In this document: piece after piece, positions 1 to 6,652 of the stretch | How positions within the stretch are numbered: the stretch's first letter is position 1 | Layout: each line of letters opens with the position of its first letter | Assembly: GCA_009704345.1 (NCBI GenBank) | Contig: WLEH01000045.1 | Span: 1-7,543, forward strand | Length of the DNA: 7,543 nucleotides | Origin: Actinomycetota bacterium | GTDB lineage: Bacteria > Actinomycetota > Actinomycetes > S36-B12 > UBA5976 | Direction of reading: 5' to 3' | Notes under the pieces: generated by a model | Databases searched by the model: none | What the model saw: only the letters and a program-made list of their open reading frames with translations | What the model was told of the DNA's origin: nothing | Made by a program: the position numbers and the translations under genes

Positions 1-426
1 CTTCGACCAGAAGATTTTTCAGTTGGCTCTTTAGTTTCCGCTCACCCAGAGACTTTGAAGGAGTGGGAAGAAGAGAATCATAATCTCAATGCTCGTGCGA
101 AAACCTCAATCTTGGTCGTACGAATGACACCTGAACAACTTCGCACCTCACAAGGTGAGGGTTGGGACTATCAAGGAATCGTGGCTTATTCCAAGATCTG
201 CACTCACGTGGGTTGTCCGATTGCGCTTTATGAACATCGCACCCATCATTTGCTCTGTCCTTGTCATCAATCTACTTTTGATTTAGCGGATTCGGGCAAC
301 GTGGTGTTCGGTCCTGCCGCACGCCGCTTGCCGCAGTTACCGCTTGGAGTTGATGAAGAGGGATACTTAGTGGCGTTATCGGATTTCCAAGAGCCTGTTG
401 GACCTAGTTTCTGGGAGCGTGGATGA
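1..426 (+). CDS. qcrA: Rieske iron-sulfur subunit of cytochrome bc1 complex (C-terminal part, 5' end outside window)
   Basis: The reading frame is open from base 1, so this is the C-terminal part of a longer gene; the TTG at 55 is only an internal codon. QcrA passes electrons from menaquinol at the QcrB Qo site through a [2Fe-2S] cluster to cytochrome c (QcrC), on the outer face of the membrane. Both cluster-binding motifs are visible: CTHVGC (codons at 199-216) and CPCHQS (codons at 256-273), which supply two Cys and two His ligands plus the disulfide-forming cysteines. The protein ends in GPSFWERG, a typical actinobacterial QcrA ending. Actinobacterial QcrA normally carries three membrane helices before this domain; they would lie upstream of the window. 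The stop overlaps the qcrB start (ATGA), indicating translational coupling in a qcrCAB-type operon. Identification is secure. Confidence 0.96.
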   Translation, partial: LRPEDFSVGSLVSAHPETLKEWEEENHNLNARAKTSILVVRMTPEQLRTSQGEGWDYQGIVAYSKICTHVGCPIALYEHRTHHLLCPCHQSTFDLADSGNVVFGPAARRLPQLPLGVDEEGYLVALSDFQEPVGPSFWERG

Positions 427-2114
427 GCAACAACGTAACTCGCGGACCGGTTGATAAATCAATCGATGGCAGCGTTAAGTTCCTAGATGAGCGGTTAGGT
501 ACATCTGGCTTCATCAAGCGCAATATGAAAAAAGTGTTCCCGGATCATTGGTCCTTCATGCTGGGCGAGATTGCACTTTACTCATTCATTATTTTGTTGC
601 TATCTGGTGTTTATCTAACTTTCTTTTACAAGCCATCCATGGCTGAAATCATCTATGACGGCTCTTACATTCCGTTAAAAGGCGTCAAGATCACCGAAGC
701 ATATGCCTCGACTTTAGAAATTTCATTTGATGTTCGTGGCGGCCTCTTGATGCGCCAGGTGCATCACTGGGGTGCGCTGCTTTTCGTAGCTGCAATCTCG
801 GTTCACCTCCTTCGCGTTTTCTTCACTGGCGCATTTAGAAAGCCACGCGAATTGAATTGGGTAATTGGTGTTGGCTTGCTGGTGCTGGCAATTTTTGAAG
901 GATTTGCTGGCTATTCATTGCCTGATGATCTATTAAGTGGAACTGGATTGCGAATTGCATCTGGCATTGCACTAGCAATACCAGTTATTGGCACTTACGT
1001 CTCCTTCTTGATTTTTGGTGGCGAATTCCCCGGCGTTGATTTCATTCCAAGGCTTTACACCTTGCACGTGTTGATCATTCCAGGAATCATGCTGGCGCTA
1101 ATTACCGCGCACTTAATGATGGTTTGGTATCAGAAGCACACCCAATATCCAGGTCCTGGCCGCACTAATAACAATGTTGTTGGTTATCCGTTGCTACCGG
1201 TTTATATGGCTAAAGCAGGTGGCTTCTTCTTCATCGTGTTTGGTTTCTTAGTACTAATTTCTGGCTTGGTTACCATTAACCCAATTTGGAAATATGGCCC
1301 TTACATGCCAGATCAAGTTACTGCTGGCTCACAACCAGACTGGTATATCGGTTGGCTTGATGGCGGAACGCGAATCATGCCCAATTGGGAAATTACTGTC
1401 CCTGGCCTCTTTACCCTTTCCCCTAACATTTTGATTCCAGCCGTTGTGGTGCCTGGCATCATGTTCACGCTGCTTGCGCTTTATCCATGGATTGAGCAGT
1501 GGATTACTGGCGATAAGCGCCATCATCATATTTTGGAGCGACCACGCAACAATCCAAACCGAACTGCACTTGGCGTGATGTCATTGACTTTCTACGGATT
1601 CCTTTGGGTCTCTGGTGGCAACGACATCATTGCGCAGATGCTCAGCTTGTCTATCAACGACATGACCCGAGCTGTTCGAGTGCTGATAATTGTGGTGCCA
1701 CCTATTGCGTTTGTGATTACAAAACGCATCTGTCTGTCGCTGCAGCACAAAGATCGGGAGCGATTGCTTCATGGCGATCCAACGGGTCGATTACTGCGAT
1801 TACCAAGTGGCGAATTTATCGAGGTACATGAGCCGTTGTCTGATGAGGTAAAAGCAGTTCTACTAGCTCGAACCGAGCTCCCGATGCTGCCACCGCCAGC
1901 TGAGCAAGATGAAAACGGTGTGAAGACTCCGCGCCTTTGGGCAAAGAAATTGCAGCATCGACTCAACCGTTGGTGGTATGTGGATCAGGTGCCAATGCCA
2001 ACTGCGGCTGAATTAACCGCAGCCAAGGCTCATACGGTTCATGAGTTGGAAGAAGCAGCGGACTATGGCATTGAGATTGCCAAAGACCTGCCAAGTCCAA
2101 CAAAAAGTCATTAA
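423..2114 (+). CDS. qcrB: Cytochrome b subunit of menaquinol:cytochrome c reductase (bc1 complex)
   Basis: This 563-residue membrane protein oxidises menaquinol and carries the two b hemes of the bc1 part of the actinobacterial bc1-aa3 supercomplex. Candidate heme ligands are H114 and H128 in one helix (13 residues between) and H215 and H230 in another (14 residues between, the b6f/actinobacterial spacing). The Qo-site motif reads PDWY (305-308), the actinobacterial counterpart of PEWY. Hydrophobic helices lie near 47-68, 113-134, 145-166, 178-198, 212-234, 265-285, 328-353, 383-398 and 417-433. A conserved loop with HHH and RPRNNPNRTALG follows at 367-384. A cytoplasmic tail of about 120 residues (440-563) is typical of actinobacterial QcrB. 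The ATG start is supported by GGGAG at 413-417 and the four-base overlap with qcrA. Length fits the family and no defect is seen. Confidence 0.97.
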   Translation: MSNNVTRGPVDKSIDGSVKFLDERLGTSGFIKRNMKKVFPDHWSFMLGEIALYSFIILLLSGVYLTFFYKPSMAEIIYDGSYIPLKGVKITEAYASTLEISFDVRGGLLMRQVHHWGALLFVAAISVHLLRVFFTGAFRKPRELNWVIGVGLLVLAIFEGFAGYSLPDDLLSGTGLRIASGIALAIPVIGTYVSFLIFGGEFPGVDFIPRLYTLHVLIIPGIMLALITAHLMMVWYQKHTQYPGPGRTNNNVVGYPLLPVYMAKAGGFFFIVFGFLVLISGLVTINPIWKYGPYMPDQVTAGSQPDWYIGWLDGGTRIMPNWEITVPGLFTLSPNILIPAVVVPGIMFTLLALYPWIEQWITGDKRHHHILERPRNNPNRTALGVMSLTFYGFLWVSGGNDIIAQMLSLSINDMTRAVRVLIIVVPPIAFVITKRICLSLQHKDRERLLHGDPTGRLLRLPSGEFIEVHEPLSDEVKAVLLARTELPMLPPPAEQDENGVKTPRLWAKKLQHRLNRWWYVDQVPMPTAAELTAAKAHTVHELEEAADYGIEIAKDLPSPTKSH

Positions 2115-2127
2115 TTCCGGCGATTAA

Positions 2128-2158
2128 GGCGAAAAGTTTGGTGTTTTTCGCCAAACTT
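2128..2158 (+). promoter_or_regulatory. Two overlapping, mutually exclusive hairpins between qcrB and the transporter gene
   Basis: Hairpin A pairs GGCGAAAA (2128-2135) with TTTTCGCC (2145-2152). Hairpin B pairs AAGTTTGG (2134-2141) with CCAAACTT (2151-2158). Each has a perfect 8-bp stem and a 9-base loop, and they share bases so only one can form at a time. Hairpin B ends five bases before the transporter ATG at 2164 and could hide the ribosome-binding region; hairpin A would leave it free. No T-run follows either one, so a standard intrinsic terminator is not supported. They could instead stop or attenuate transcription after qcrB. The pairing is seen directly; any role is inferred. Confidence 0.45.
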
Positions 2159-2163
2159 GGGTC

Positions 2164-3480
2164 ATGAGATCTAATCGGGCCCAACGCTCTTGGTATTTTT
2201 ATGACTTTGCCAATTCAGCTTTTTCCACCACGGTTGTAACAGTATTTCTTGGCCCCTATTTAACTGAGTTAGCACAAGGTCAAGCTGATACTGATGGATT
2301 CATAACCGTATTGGGAATACCAATGGCTGCCGAAAGCCTTTTTCCTTACACCATCTCGCTTTCAGTTTTGTTGCAAGTAATCACTCTACCAATTGTTGGC
2401 GCGCTGGCAGATCACGTAAGAAGCCGAACAAATCTGCTTGGTTTTTTTGCAATGCTGGGTTCGCTCGCAACTATGTTGATGTATTTCGTATCGGCAGATA
2501 CTTATCAATTTGGTGCTGCACTATTAGTGATAGCAAATGTTGCATTTGGCTCATCCATTGTGGTGTACAACTCTTATCTGCCAGATATTGCCTCACCAGA
2601 TGAACGCGATGCGGTTTCATCCAAAGGTTGGGGACTTGGCTATCTTGGTGGCGGTAGTTTGCTGCTGGCAAATGTGGCATTGTTTCTATCCGCCGAATCA
2701 ATTGGGTTAGCCGAATCAAGTGCTGTTCGAATTTCCTTAGTTAGTGCTGGTGCTTGGTGGTTGTTATTTACCCTAGTTTCGCTAAAAGGACTGGTTGGAC
2801 TTAACCGTTCACAAGGCAGTGTTGGTACCGCGACGATTCGAGTTACGCTAAGTGAGTTAGCGCAGACAGCTAAGTCGGCGCGTAAGTATCCACAAACTTT
2901 GAAGTTCTTAATTGCTTATTTGTTGTATAACGATGGTATTCAAACCGTAATTGCGCTAGCTGGCACTTATGCTGCAATTGAGTTACTGCTTCCTCAGTCT
3001 GACTTGATTGTTGCAATCTTAATTGTTCAATTTGTCGCATTAATTGGCGCATTACTGCTAGGTAAACTCGCCGCAATCTTTGGCAGCAGAAATGTATTAC
3101 TAACATCACTTATCATCTGGACTTTTGCAGTAATTGCCGCATATTTTGTACCGGCGAAGGCAGCGCTGAGTTATTACTTACTCGCGGCATTAATCGGACT
3201 TGTTTTGGGTGGATCGCAAGCGCTCTCTCGCTCAATCTTCAGTCAGATGATTCCGCGCGCCCAAGAGGCCCAATATTTTGCGGTTTATGAAATTGCCGAG
3301 CGCGGCACCTCATGGCTTGGCACTTTCCTATTTGGCTTAAGTCTCACCTTAACCGGAAGCTACCGAACTTCAATTTTGGCGCTAATCGTGTTCTTTATTG
3401 TTGGTGGGTTACTATTCACGCGGGTAAATATTCGGCAAGCTATTGCTGAATCTGGCAACAACCAACCGGAGCGGATCTAA
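2164..3480 (+). CDS. Major facilitator superfamily transporter, UMF1 / Atg22-like family
   Basis: This is a 438-residue polytopic membrane protein with about 12 hydrophobic segments, the expected size for the UMF1 (Atg22-like) branch of the MFS. Family marks are YDFANSAF at 13-20 close to the N-terminus, the YNSYLPDI...DERDAVSSKGWGLGYLGGG region at 135-164, YLLYNDGIQTV at 252-262, and GGSQALSRSIFSQMIP at 349-364. A soluble linker around 212-245 separates the two six-helix halves. Yeast Atg22 exports amino acids from the vacuole; bacterial substrates are mostly unknown, so none is assigned. The ATG is chosen because YDFANSAF normally lies this close to the N-terminus. No clear Shine-Dalgarno sequence precedes it, only the paired hairpins. 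The stop is coupled by TAATG to the SSI-like gene, so the two are probably translated together. Confidence 0.9.
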   Translation: MRSNRAQRSWYFYDFANSAFSTTVVTVFLGPYLTELAQGQADTDGFITVLGIPMAAESLFPYTISLSVLLQVITLPIVGALADHVRSRTNLLGFFAMLGSLATMLMYFVSADTYQFGAALLVIANVAFGSSIVVYNSYLPDIASPDERDAVSSKGWGLGYLGGGSLLLANVALFLSAESIGLAESSAVRISLVSAGAWWLLFTLVSLKGLVGLNRSQGSVGTATIRVTLSELAQTAKSARKYPQTLKFLIAYLLYNDGIQTVIALAGTYAAIELLLPQSDLIVAILIVQFVALIGALLLGKLAAIFGSRNVLLTSLIIWTFAVIAAYFVPAKAALSYYLLAALIGLVLGGSQALSRSIFSQMIPRAQEAQYFAVYEIAERGTSWLGTFLFGLSLTLTGSYRTSILALIVFFIVGGLLFTRVNIRQAIAESGNNQPERI

Positions 3481-3869
3481 TGAAAAAAAAACTTCTGTCA
3501 GTTTCGGTAATTGGATTATTCTTATTTGCCACTTCGCCAGCAGATGCAAACGCAAACTACCGGCTAACTATTACTTACCAAAAATCCGCTTCAGCTAAGC
3601 CAGTCACTTGGCAGTTGACCTGCCGCCCCGCAGGTGGATCGCATCCAGCACCAAAATCAGCCTGTCAAGAATTAAGAATGGCAACGGAACCATTTAGGAA
3701 GCCACCAGAGTCGGAGATGTGCACCCAAATATTTGGTGGCGCGGAAGTTACTAAGGTCACTGGTCGCTGGGCTGGGAATAGAGTCAATCGCACCTTTACT
3801 AGAACCGATGGCTGCGAAATTGCCCGGTGGGACCAGTTGCAGTTGACGCTTTCTGGCAAATCGAGTTGA
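3480..3869 (+). CDS. Secreted subtilisin-inhibitor-like (SSI family) protein
   Basis: A 129-residue precursor. Residues 1-25 form a signal peptide: MKKK, a hydrophobic core, and a likely cleavage site after the Ala of A-N-A at 23-25. The mature part of about 104 residues matches the SSI protease-inhibitor pattern: TCRPAGGSHPAPKSAC at 47-62, MCTQIF at 80-85, TGRWAG at 94-99 and a late GC at 111-112. C48-C62 and C81-C112 correspond to the two SSI disulfides. SSI proteins lock the active site of subtilisin-like serine proteases outside the cell. By alignment from memory with Streptomyces SSI (C-P-M-V), the reactive-site P1 residue here is Q83, rather than the common Met, Lys or Arg, so target specificity may differ or be lost. 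GGAG at 3468-3471 supports the start, which shares one base with the transporter stop. Codons 2-4 form a run of nine A. Confidence 0.82.
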   Translation: MKKKLLSVSVIGLFLFATSPADANANYRLTITYQKSASAKPVTWQLTCRPAGGSHPAPKSACQELRMATEPFRKPPESEMCTQIFGGAEVTKVTGRWAGNRVNRTFTRTDGCEIARWDQLQLTLSGKSS

Positions 3870-3952
3870 TGACTTAAAAACTCAGCTTAATCGCTGGTAA
3901 TTGTCTGACTTAGCGCGTACTTTAGGCACACCAAAAAATTAAGTGAGCCGCT
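3870..3952 (+). promoter_or_regulatory. Intergenic gap with a weak candidate promoter for the nuclease cluster
   Basis: This is the longest gap in the window (83 bases) and the likeliest place for a promoter serving the three downstream genes. TACTTT at 3918-3923 fits the actinobacterial -10 form TAnnnT and lies 29 bases before the ATG at 3953. No convincing -35 element sits at the right distance; TTGTCT at 3901-3906 is too close. GTGAG at 3943-3947 is a modest Shine-Dalgarno for the nuclease. No stable terminator hairpin was seen after the SSI-like gene, so read-through is also possible. Confidence 0.22.
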
Positions 3953-4894
3953 ATGACTGGAACAAATTCCTATCCGCCTACTTCGGTAGCGGTGGAGATG
4001 GCTGAAGCAGGTAACCCCAGCGCCCGCCTCTCCCCGACTCAGATCTCAGCTTTTCGTAAATGTGGATTGCGATATTGGTTCTCATATTTACTCGGTTGGC
4101 GCGAACCACCTACCCCAGCGCTGGCCGCTGGAACCATTGTGCACGACACCTTAGAAGGACTGTACCGATTACCTGCACCAGATCGCAGTTTTGAAAATGC
4201 CTGGTCGATTATGGGCAATGTCGGAAAAGAGCTGTTGCTCAAACCTGAATATGAGCATCTGGGTCGAGGTGCAAATCGCGATGATGTGCGCAAGCGCGCA
4301 GATCTTGCGCTTACTGGCTACTTTGAATTGGAAAAACCATCTGAAATCGATGTTGCCATAGTTGATATCGAAACCGATGTAGACGCTGAGTTAAATGGGG
4401 TGCTCTTTCACGGCCGGTTGGATCGAAGAACACGTAAACCAATTGATCGGGTAACTGATTACAAGACCGGCAAAAAACCATCTGGTGTCCCCCTGGATGA
4501 TTATGTACAGCAAGTTCTGTTTTATGCCGCAGCCATTAATAGTGGGTCCGATCCAGGTGTTGAAGAGGTTGAACTGCTTTTTCTACCCGACAAGCAAGCA
4601 GTTCGGCGCCCGGTGTATCCAGCAGCCATTACTCGCGTAACTGAAGTATTGATTCAAACCAGAACCGAGATTGATGCCGCAATGCAATCTGGCCAGTGGA
4701 TTGCTCAGCCGTCTCGACTTTGTAACTACTGCCCGTTTAAACCAGTATGCCCAACCCAACAAAAAACCGCGCCAATTCCAGGGTCGGCAGCATCACAAAA
4801 TCTGCTAAGCCAAACTGGGCTACAGCGAAAAGTGTCCGCATCTGCCACAGAGATTACAGATCCTGACTTTCTACCCTTGGAACTGAGCGAATAA
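3953..4894 (+). CDS. RecB-family PD-(D/E)XK nuclease with Cas4/AddB-like Fe-S cysteines
   Basis: A 313-residue protein of the RecB-family exonuclease group (COG2887 type), without helicase motifs. The N-terminal LSPTQISAFRKCGLRYWF at 26-43 is the family opening and holds C37. The nuclease residues can be read in order: H64 in GTIVHDTLE, D157 in HGRLDR, D169 and K171 in DYKTGK, and Q187/Y191 in QVLFY. C257, C260 and C266 (C-x2-C-x5-C) complete a four-Cys set with C37, as in Cas4 and AddB, where it holds a [4Fe-4S] cluster. An active metal-dependent DNA exonuclease in repair is the family expectation; substrate polarity cannot be told. The C-terminal 45 residues look disordered. The ATG at 3953 gives a plausible N-terminal extension; M16 at 3998 is an alternative, but its GGAG touches the ATG. 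The stop overlaps the next start by TAATG, indicating tight coupling. Confidence 0.9.
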   Translation: MTGTNSYPPTSVAVEMAEAGNPSARLSPTQISAFRKCGLRYWFSYLLGWREPPTPALAAGTIVHDTLEGLYRLPAPDRSFENAWSIMGNVGKELLLKPEYEHLGRGANRDDVRKRADLALTGYFELEKPSEIDVAIVDIETDVDAELNGVLFHGRLDRRTRKPIDRVTDYKTGKKPSGVPLDDYVQQVLFYAAAINSGSDPGVEEVELLFLPDKQAVRRPVYPAAITRVTEVLIQTRTEIDAAMQSGQWIAQPSRLCNYCPFKPVCPTQQKTAPIPGSAASQNLLSQTGLQRKVSASATEITDPDFLPLELSE

Positions 4895-6651
4895 TGATCA
4901 ATCTAAGTGAATTGCCAATCTGGGAATCGCCGTGGCGAAGCACAGGATCTGACGCTTTACTCCGAATAAGTTCTTCAGCATTAAAAACACTGCCTGGCAG
5001 CTGCCAGATGGAGAAAGTAGCAAAAGCTCATGTTGGGAAATATCAAGAGGCAAGAGACTGGGCAACCCGAAAAGATCCCCGAGCAGTTTTTTTATTAGGC
5101 GCAGTAAGAGCTGTTCTTGCCATGACCCGAACTCCGACCGATTTAGTTCAAATCATTACCACCGAATTAGGTGAAAACGCCACTGAACCAAGTTTGGCGG
5201 CAGCAAAAATGATGGTGAGAAATGCGCTAAATGCAGTTGATGATTTTGCTGCAGATGATTTAGCTGAAGGTTTATTGATGACTCCTACCACTGATTTCGT
5301 CTGTATCAGCAGCGACCAAAATCGTCGATTGGAGTTAACCAGCTGGGGCGTCTACTACCAAAGCTCCGACAAATCAGTTCGAGAGCTTCGGATGTTCTGT
5401 TATCGGGATGCTGATCTGGCAAGAGATCGCAACCAGCTAATTACTGCAGTTAATATCTTGCTCAACGGTGCTAGCACTGATGGTCCGTTAGCTCGTTGGA
5501 CCGAGCCTTATCAAACGCTGCCAACTAATCCACCGCAGCGAGTTCGAATCCGTCAGATTGGCTGCTTAGATAGTTCAGCTGCCACCTTGTTTGATGGCGA
5601 TGCGGCATCTGCTGCGGCTTTTGTTGGTGGCATGCCAGCAATAGTTCAGGATTTTTTGACGAATCCAGAATTCACGCCTGGAAATAACTGCGTAGAGTGC
5701 AAATTTCGAATTAGTTGTCCAGAGATAACTAAAGTCCCTGGGTTCTTAGGTCTGCCAACTGCTGGGAAAATTTCCAAATCACTCTCCCGCGCTATGTTAA
5801 GTTCGTATCAGCGATGCAATTATCAATACTTTTTAACCTATGTTCTTAAGTTACCTAAAAAGACGTTTGAATCAAATGCCGCAATTGTTCGAGGCAATGC
5901 AGTTCATGAGTGGATCATGGCAGCTCACGAGCGGCAAATTGCCTGCAGCAGCAGTGATTTGCCAGCAGCTGGGCTGGGTGCAATTGCCACCAAGTTGGGT
6001 TGGACGCAAGAGTATTTAGCGCAAGCACGCAATTGGATTAATAGCCATATTCAAGTTTGTCCATTTCAGCATGCTGCAACTCACTTGCTAAGTGAGCAAA
6101 CTCGAACGGTTTGGGATTGTGACGCAGATGTAGTTATCACTACTAGGGCCGATGAGTTAGGCACGCGTGCTGGTAAATCGCTGTGGCGGGAAATAAAGAC
6201 CACTTCAACTATGTCCGAAATGACCAAGAACGAATACCTTTTACTTTATCCGCAAGTAGCATTTGCGATTGGAATTCAGGCGGCCGCCGGTGGTGGCTTA
6301 GTAGAACTCGAGATTCTTACACCTGAAACTGGTCAGATCGTTGCGTTTGATGCGGCAGACCCTGCGATACAACTAGCCGCTACCACCGCGCTAGCAATAA
6401 ATTTTGATCAGCTCCATCATGATGAGGAATTTTCTGCCTCGCCAGGCATGGCCTGCATTAGCTGTCCTGTCAGCGCTTGGTGCGACCAACGAGCTAGCGC
6501 GCCGGCGACAAAAGAGGTGTTAGTAGACGGACTTGAAGTGGATTTGGTAACTGGGGAAATTATCAGTAGTGCGCCAGTTGCGGTAGATGCGCTAGCCAAA
6601 GCACTTGCACTGGTGGAGCCAGTGGATCAAACTGATGATCTACCATTCTGA
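4894..6651 (+). CDS. Tandem two-module PD-(D/E)XK / Fe-S protein with SSB-like C-terminal tip
   Basis: A 585-residue protein in which the architecture of the preceding nuclease appears twice. Module 1 (about 24-276) opens with LRISSSALKTLPGSC (C37) and closes with C266, C269, C275. Module 2 (about 295-531) opens with LSRAMLSSYQRCNYQYF (C308) and closes with C521, C524, C530. Both closures are C-x2-C-x5-C, so two [4Fe-4S] clusters are predicted. Module 2 keeps a nuclease set: H338 in GNAVHEW, D420, E433-x-K435 in REIKTT, and Q454. Module 1 looks degenerate: no His at the matching GxxxH site (GAVRA, 69-73) and RELR (E164/R166) where E-x-K is expected. A variable tail from about 532 ends in DQTDDLPF, resembling the SSB tip. 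The start is fixed by the TAATG overlap with the upstream nuclease. I infer a DNA-processing partner of that nuclease; a named family is not recognised. The module pattern is clear; enzymatic activity is inferred. Confidence 0.8.
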   Translation: MINLSELPIWESPWRSTGSDALLRISSSALKTLPGSCQMEKVAKAHVGKYQEARDWATRKDPRAVFLLGAVRAVLAMTRTPTDLVQIITTELGENATEPSLAAAKMMVRNALNAVDDFAADDLAEGLLMTPTTDFVCISSDQNRRLELTSWGVYYQSSDKSVRELRMFCYRDADLARDRNQLITAVNILLNGASTDGPLARWTEPYQTLPTNPPQRVRIRQIGCLDSSAATLFDGDAASAAAFVGGMPAIVQDFLTNPEFTPGNNCVECKFRISCPEITKVPGFLGLPTAGKISKSLSRAMLSSYQRCNYQYFLTYVLKLPKKTFESNAAIVRGNAVHEWIMAAHERQIACSSSDLPAAGLGAIATKLGWTQEYLAQARNWINSHIQVCPFQHAATHLLSEQTRTVWDCDADVVITTRADELGTRAGKSLWREIKTTSTMSEMTKNEYLLLYPQVAFAIGIQAAAGGGLVELEILTPETGQIVAFDAADPAIQLAATTALAINFDQLHHDEEFSASPGMACISCPVSAWCDQRASAPATKEVLVDGLEVDLVTGEIISSAPVAVDALAKALALVEPVDQTDDLPF

Positions 6652-6652
6652 T

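Noticed and set aside
1329..1966. Minus-strand open frames opposite qcrB (for example 1329-1529 and 1769-1966) as genes.
   Set aside because: They lie opposite a well-conserved gene, show no recognisable protein pattern or ribosome site, and are explained as shadow frames.
2128..2158. Classical intrinsic terminator for qcrB.
   Set aside because: Stems are good but no T-run follows; listed as a regulatory structure instead.
3483..3491. Run of nine A at the start of the SSI-like gene as a phase-variation switch.
   Set aside because: It simply encodes three Lys codons of a normal signal peptide. A tract this short is common in AT-leaning genomes, and no variation evidence is available.
3953..6651. 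CRISPR adaptation (cas4) genes.
   Set aside because: The cysteine pattern is Cas4-like, but no repeats, cas1 or cas2 are present, and both proteins are longer than Cas4.
3953..6651. AdnAB/AddAB helicase-nuclease subunits.
   Set aside because: No Walker A (GxxxxGKT/S) or other UvrD-type helicase motifs can be read in either protein, and both are far too short.
6605..6652. Upstream in-frame TTG start for the EcsC-like gene.
   Set aside because: It would overlap the nuclease gene by 47 bases and add a Trp-rich N-terminus with no family support. The ATG at 6653, one base after the stop, is the simpler start.
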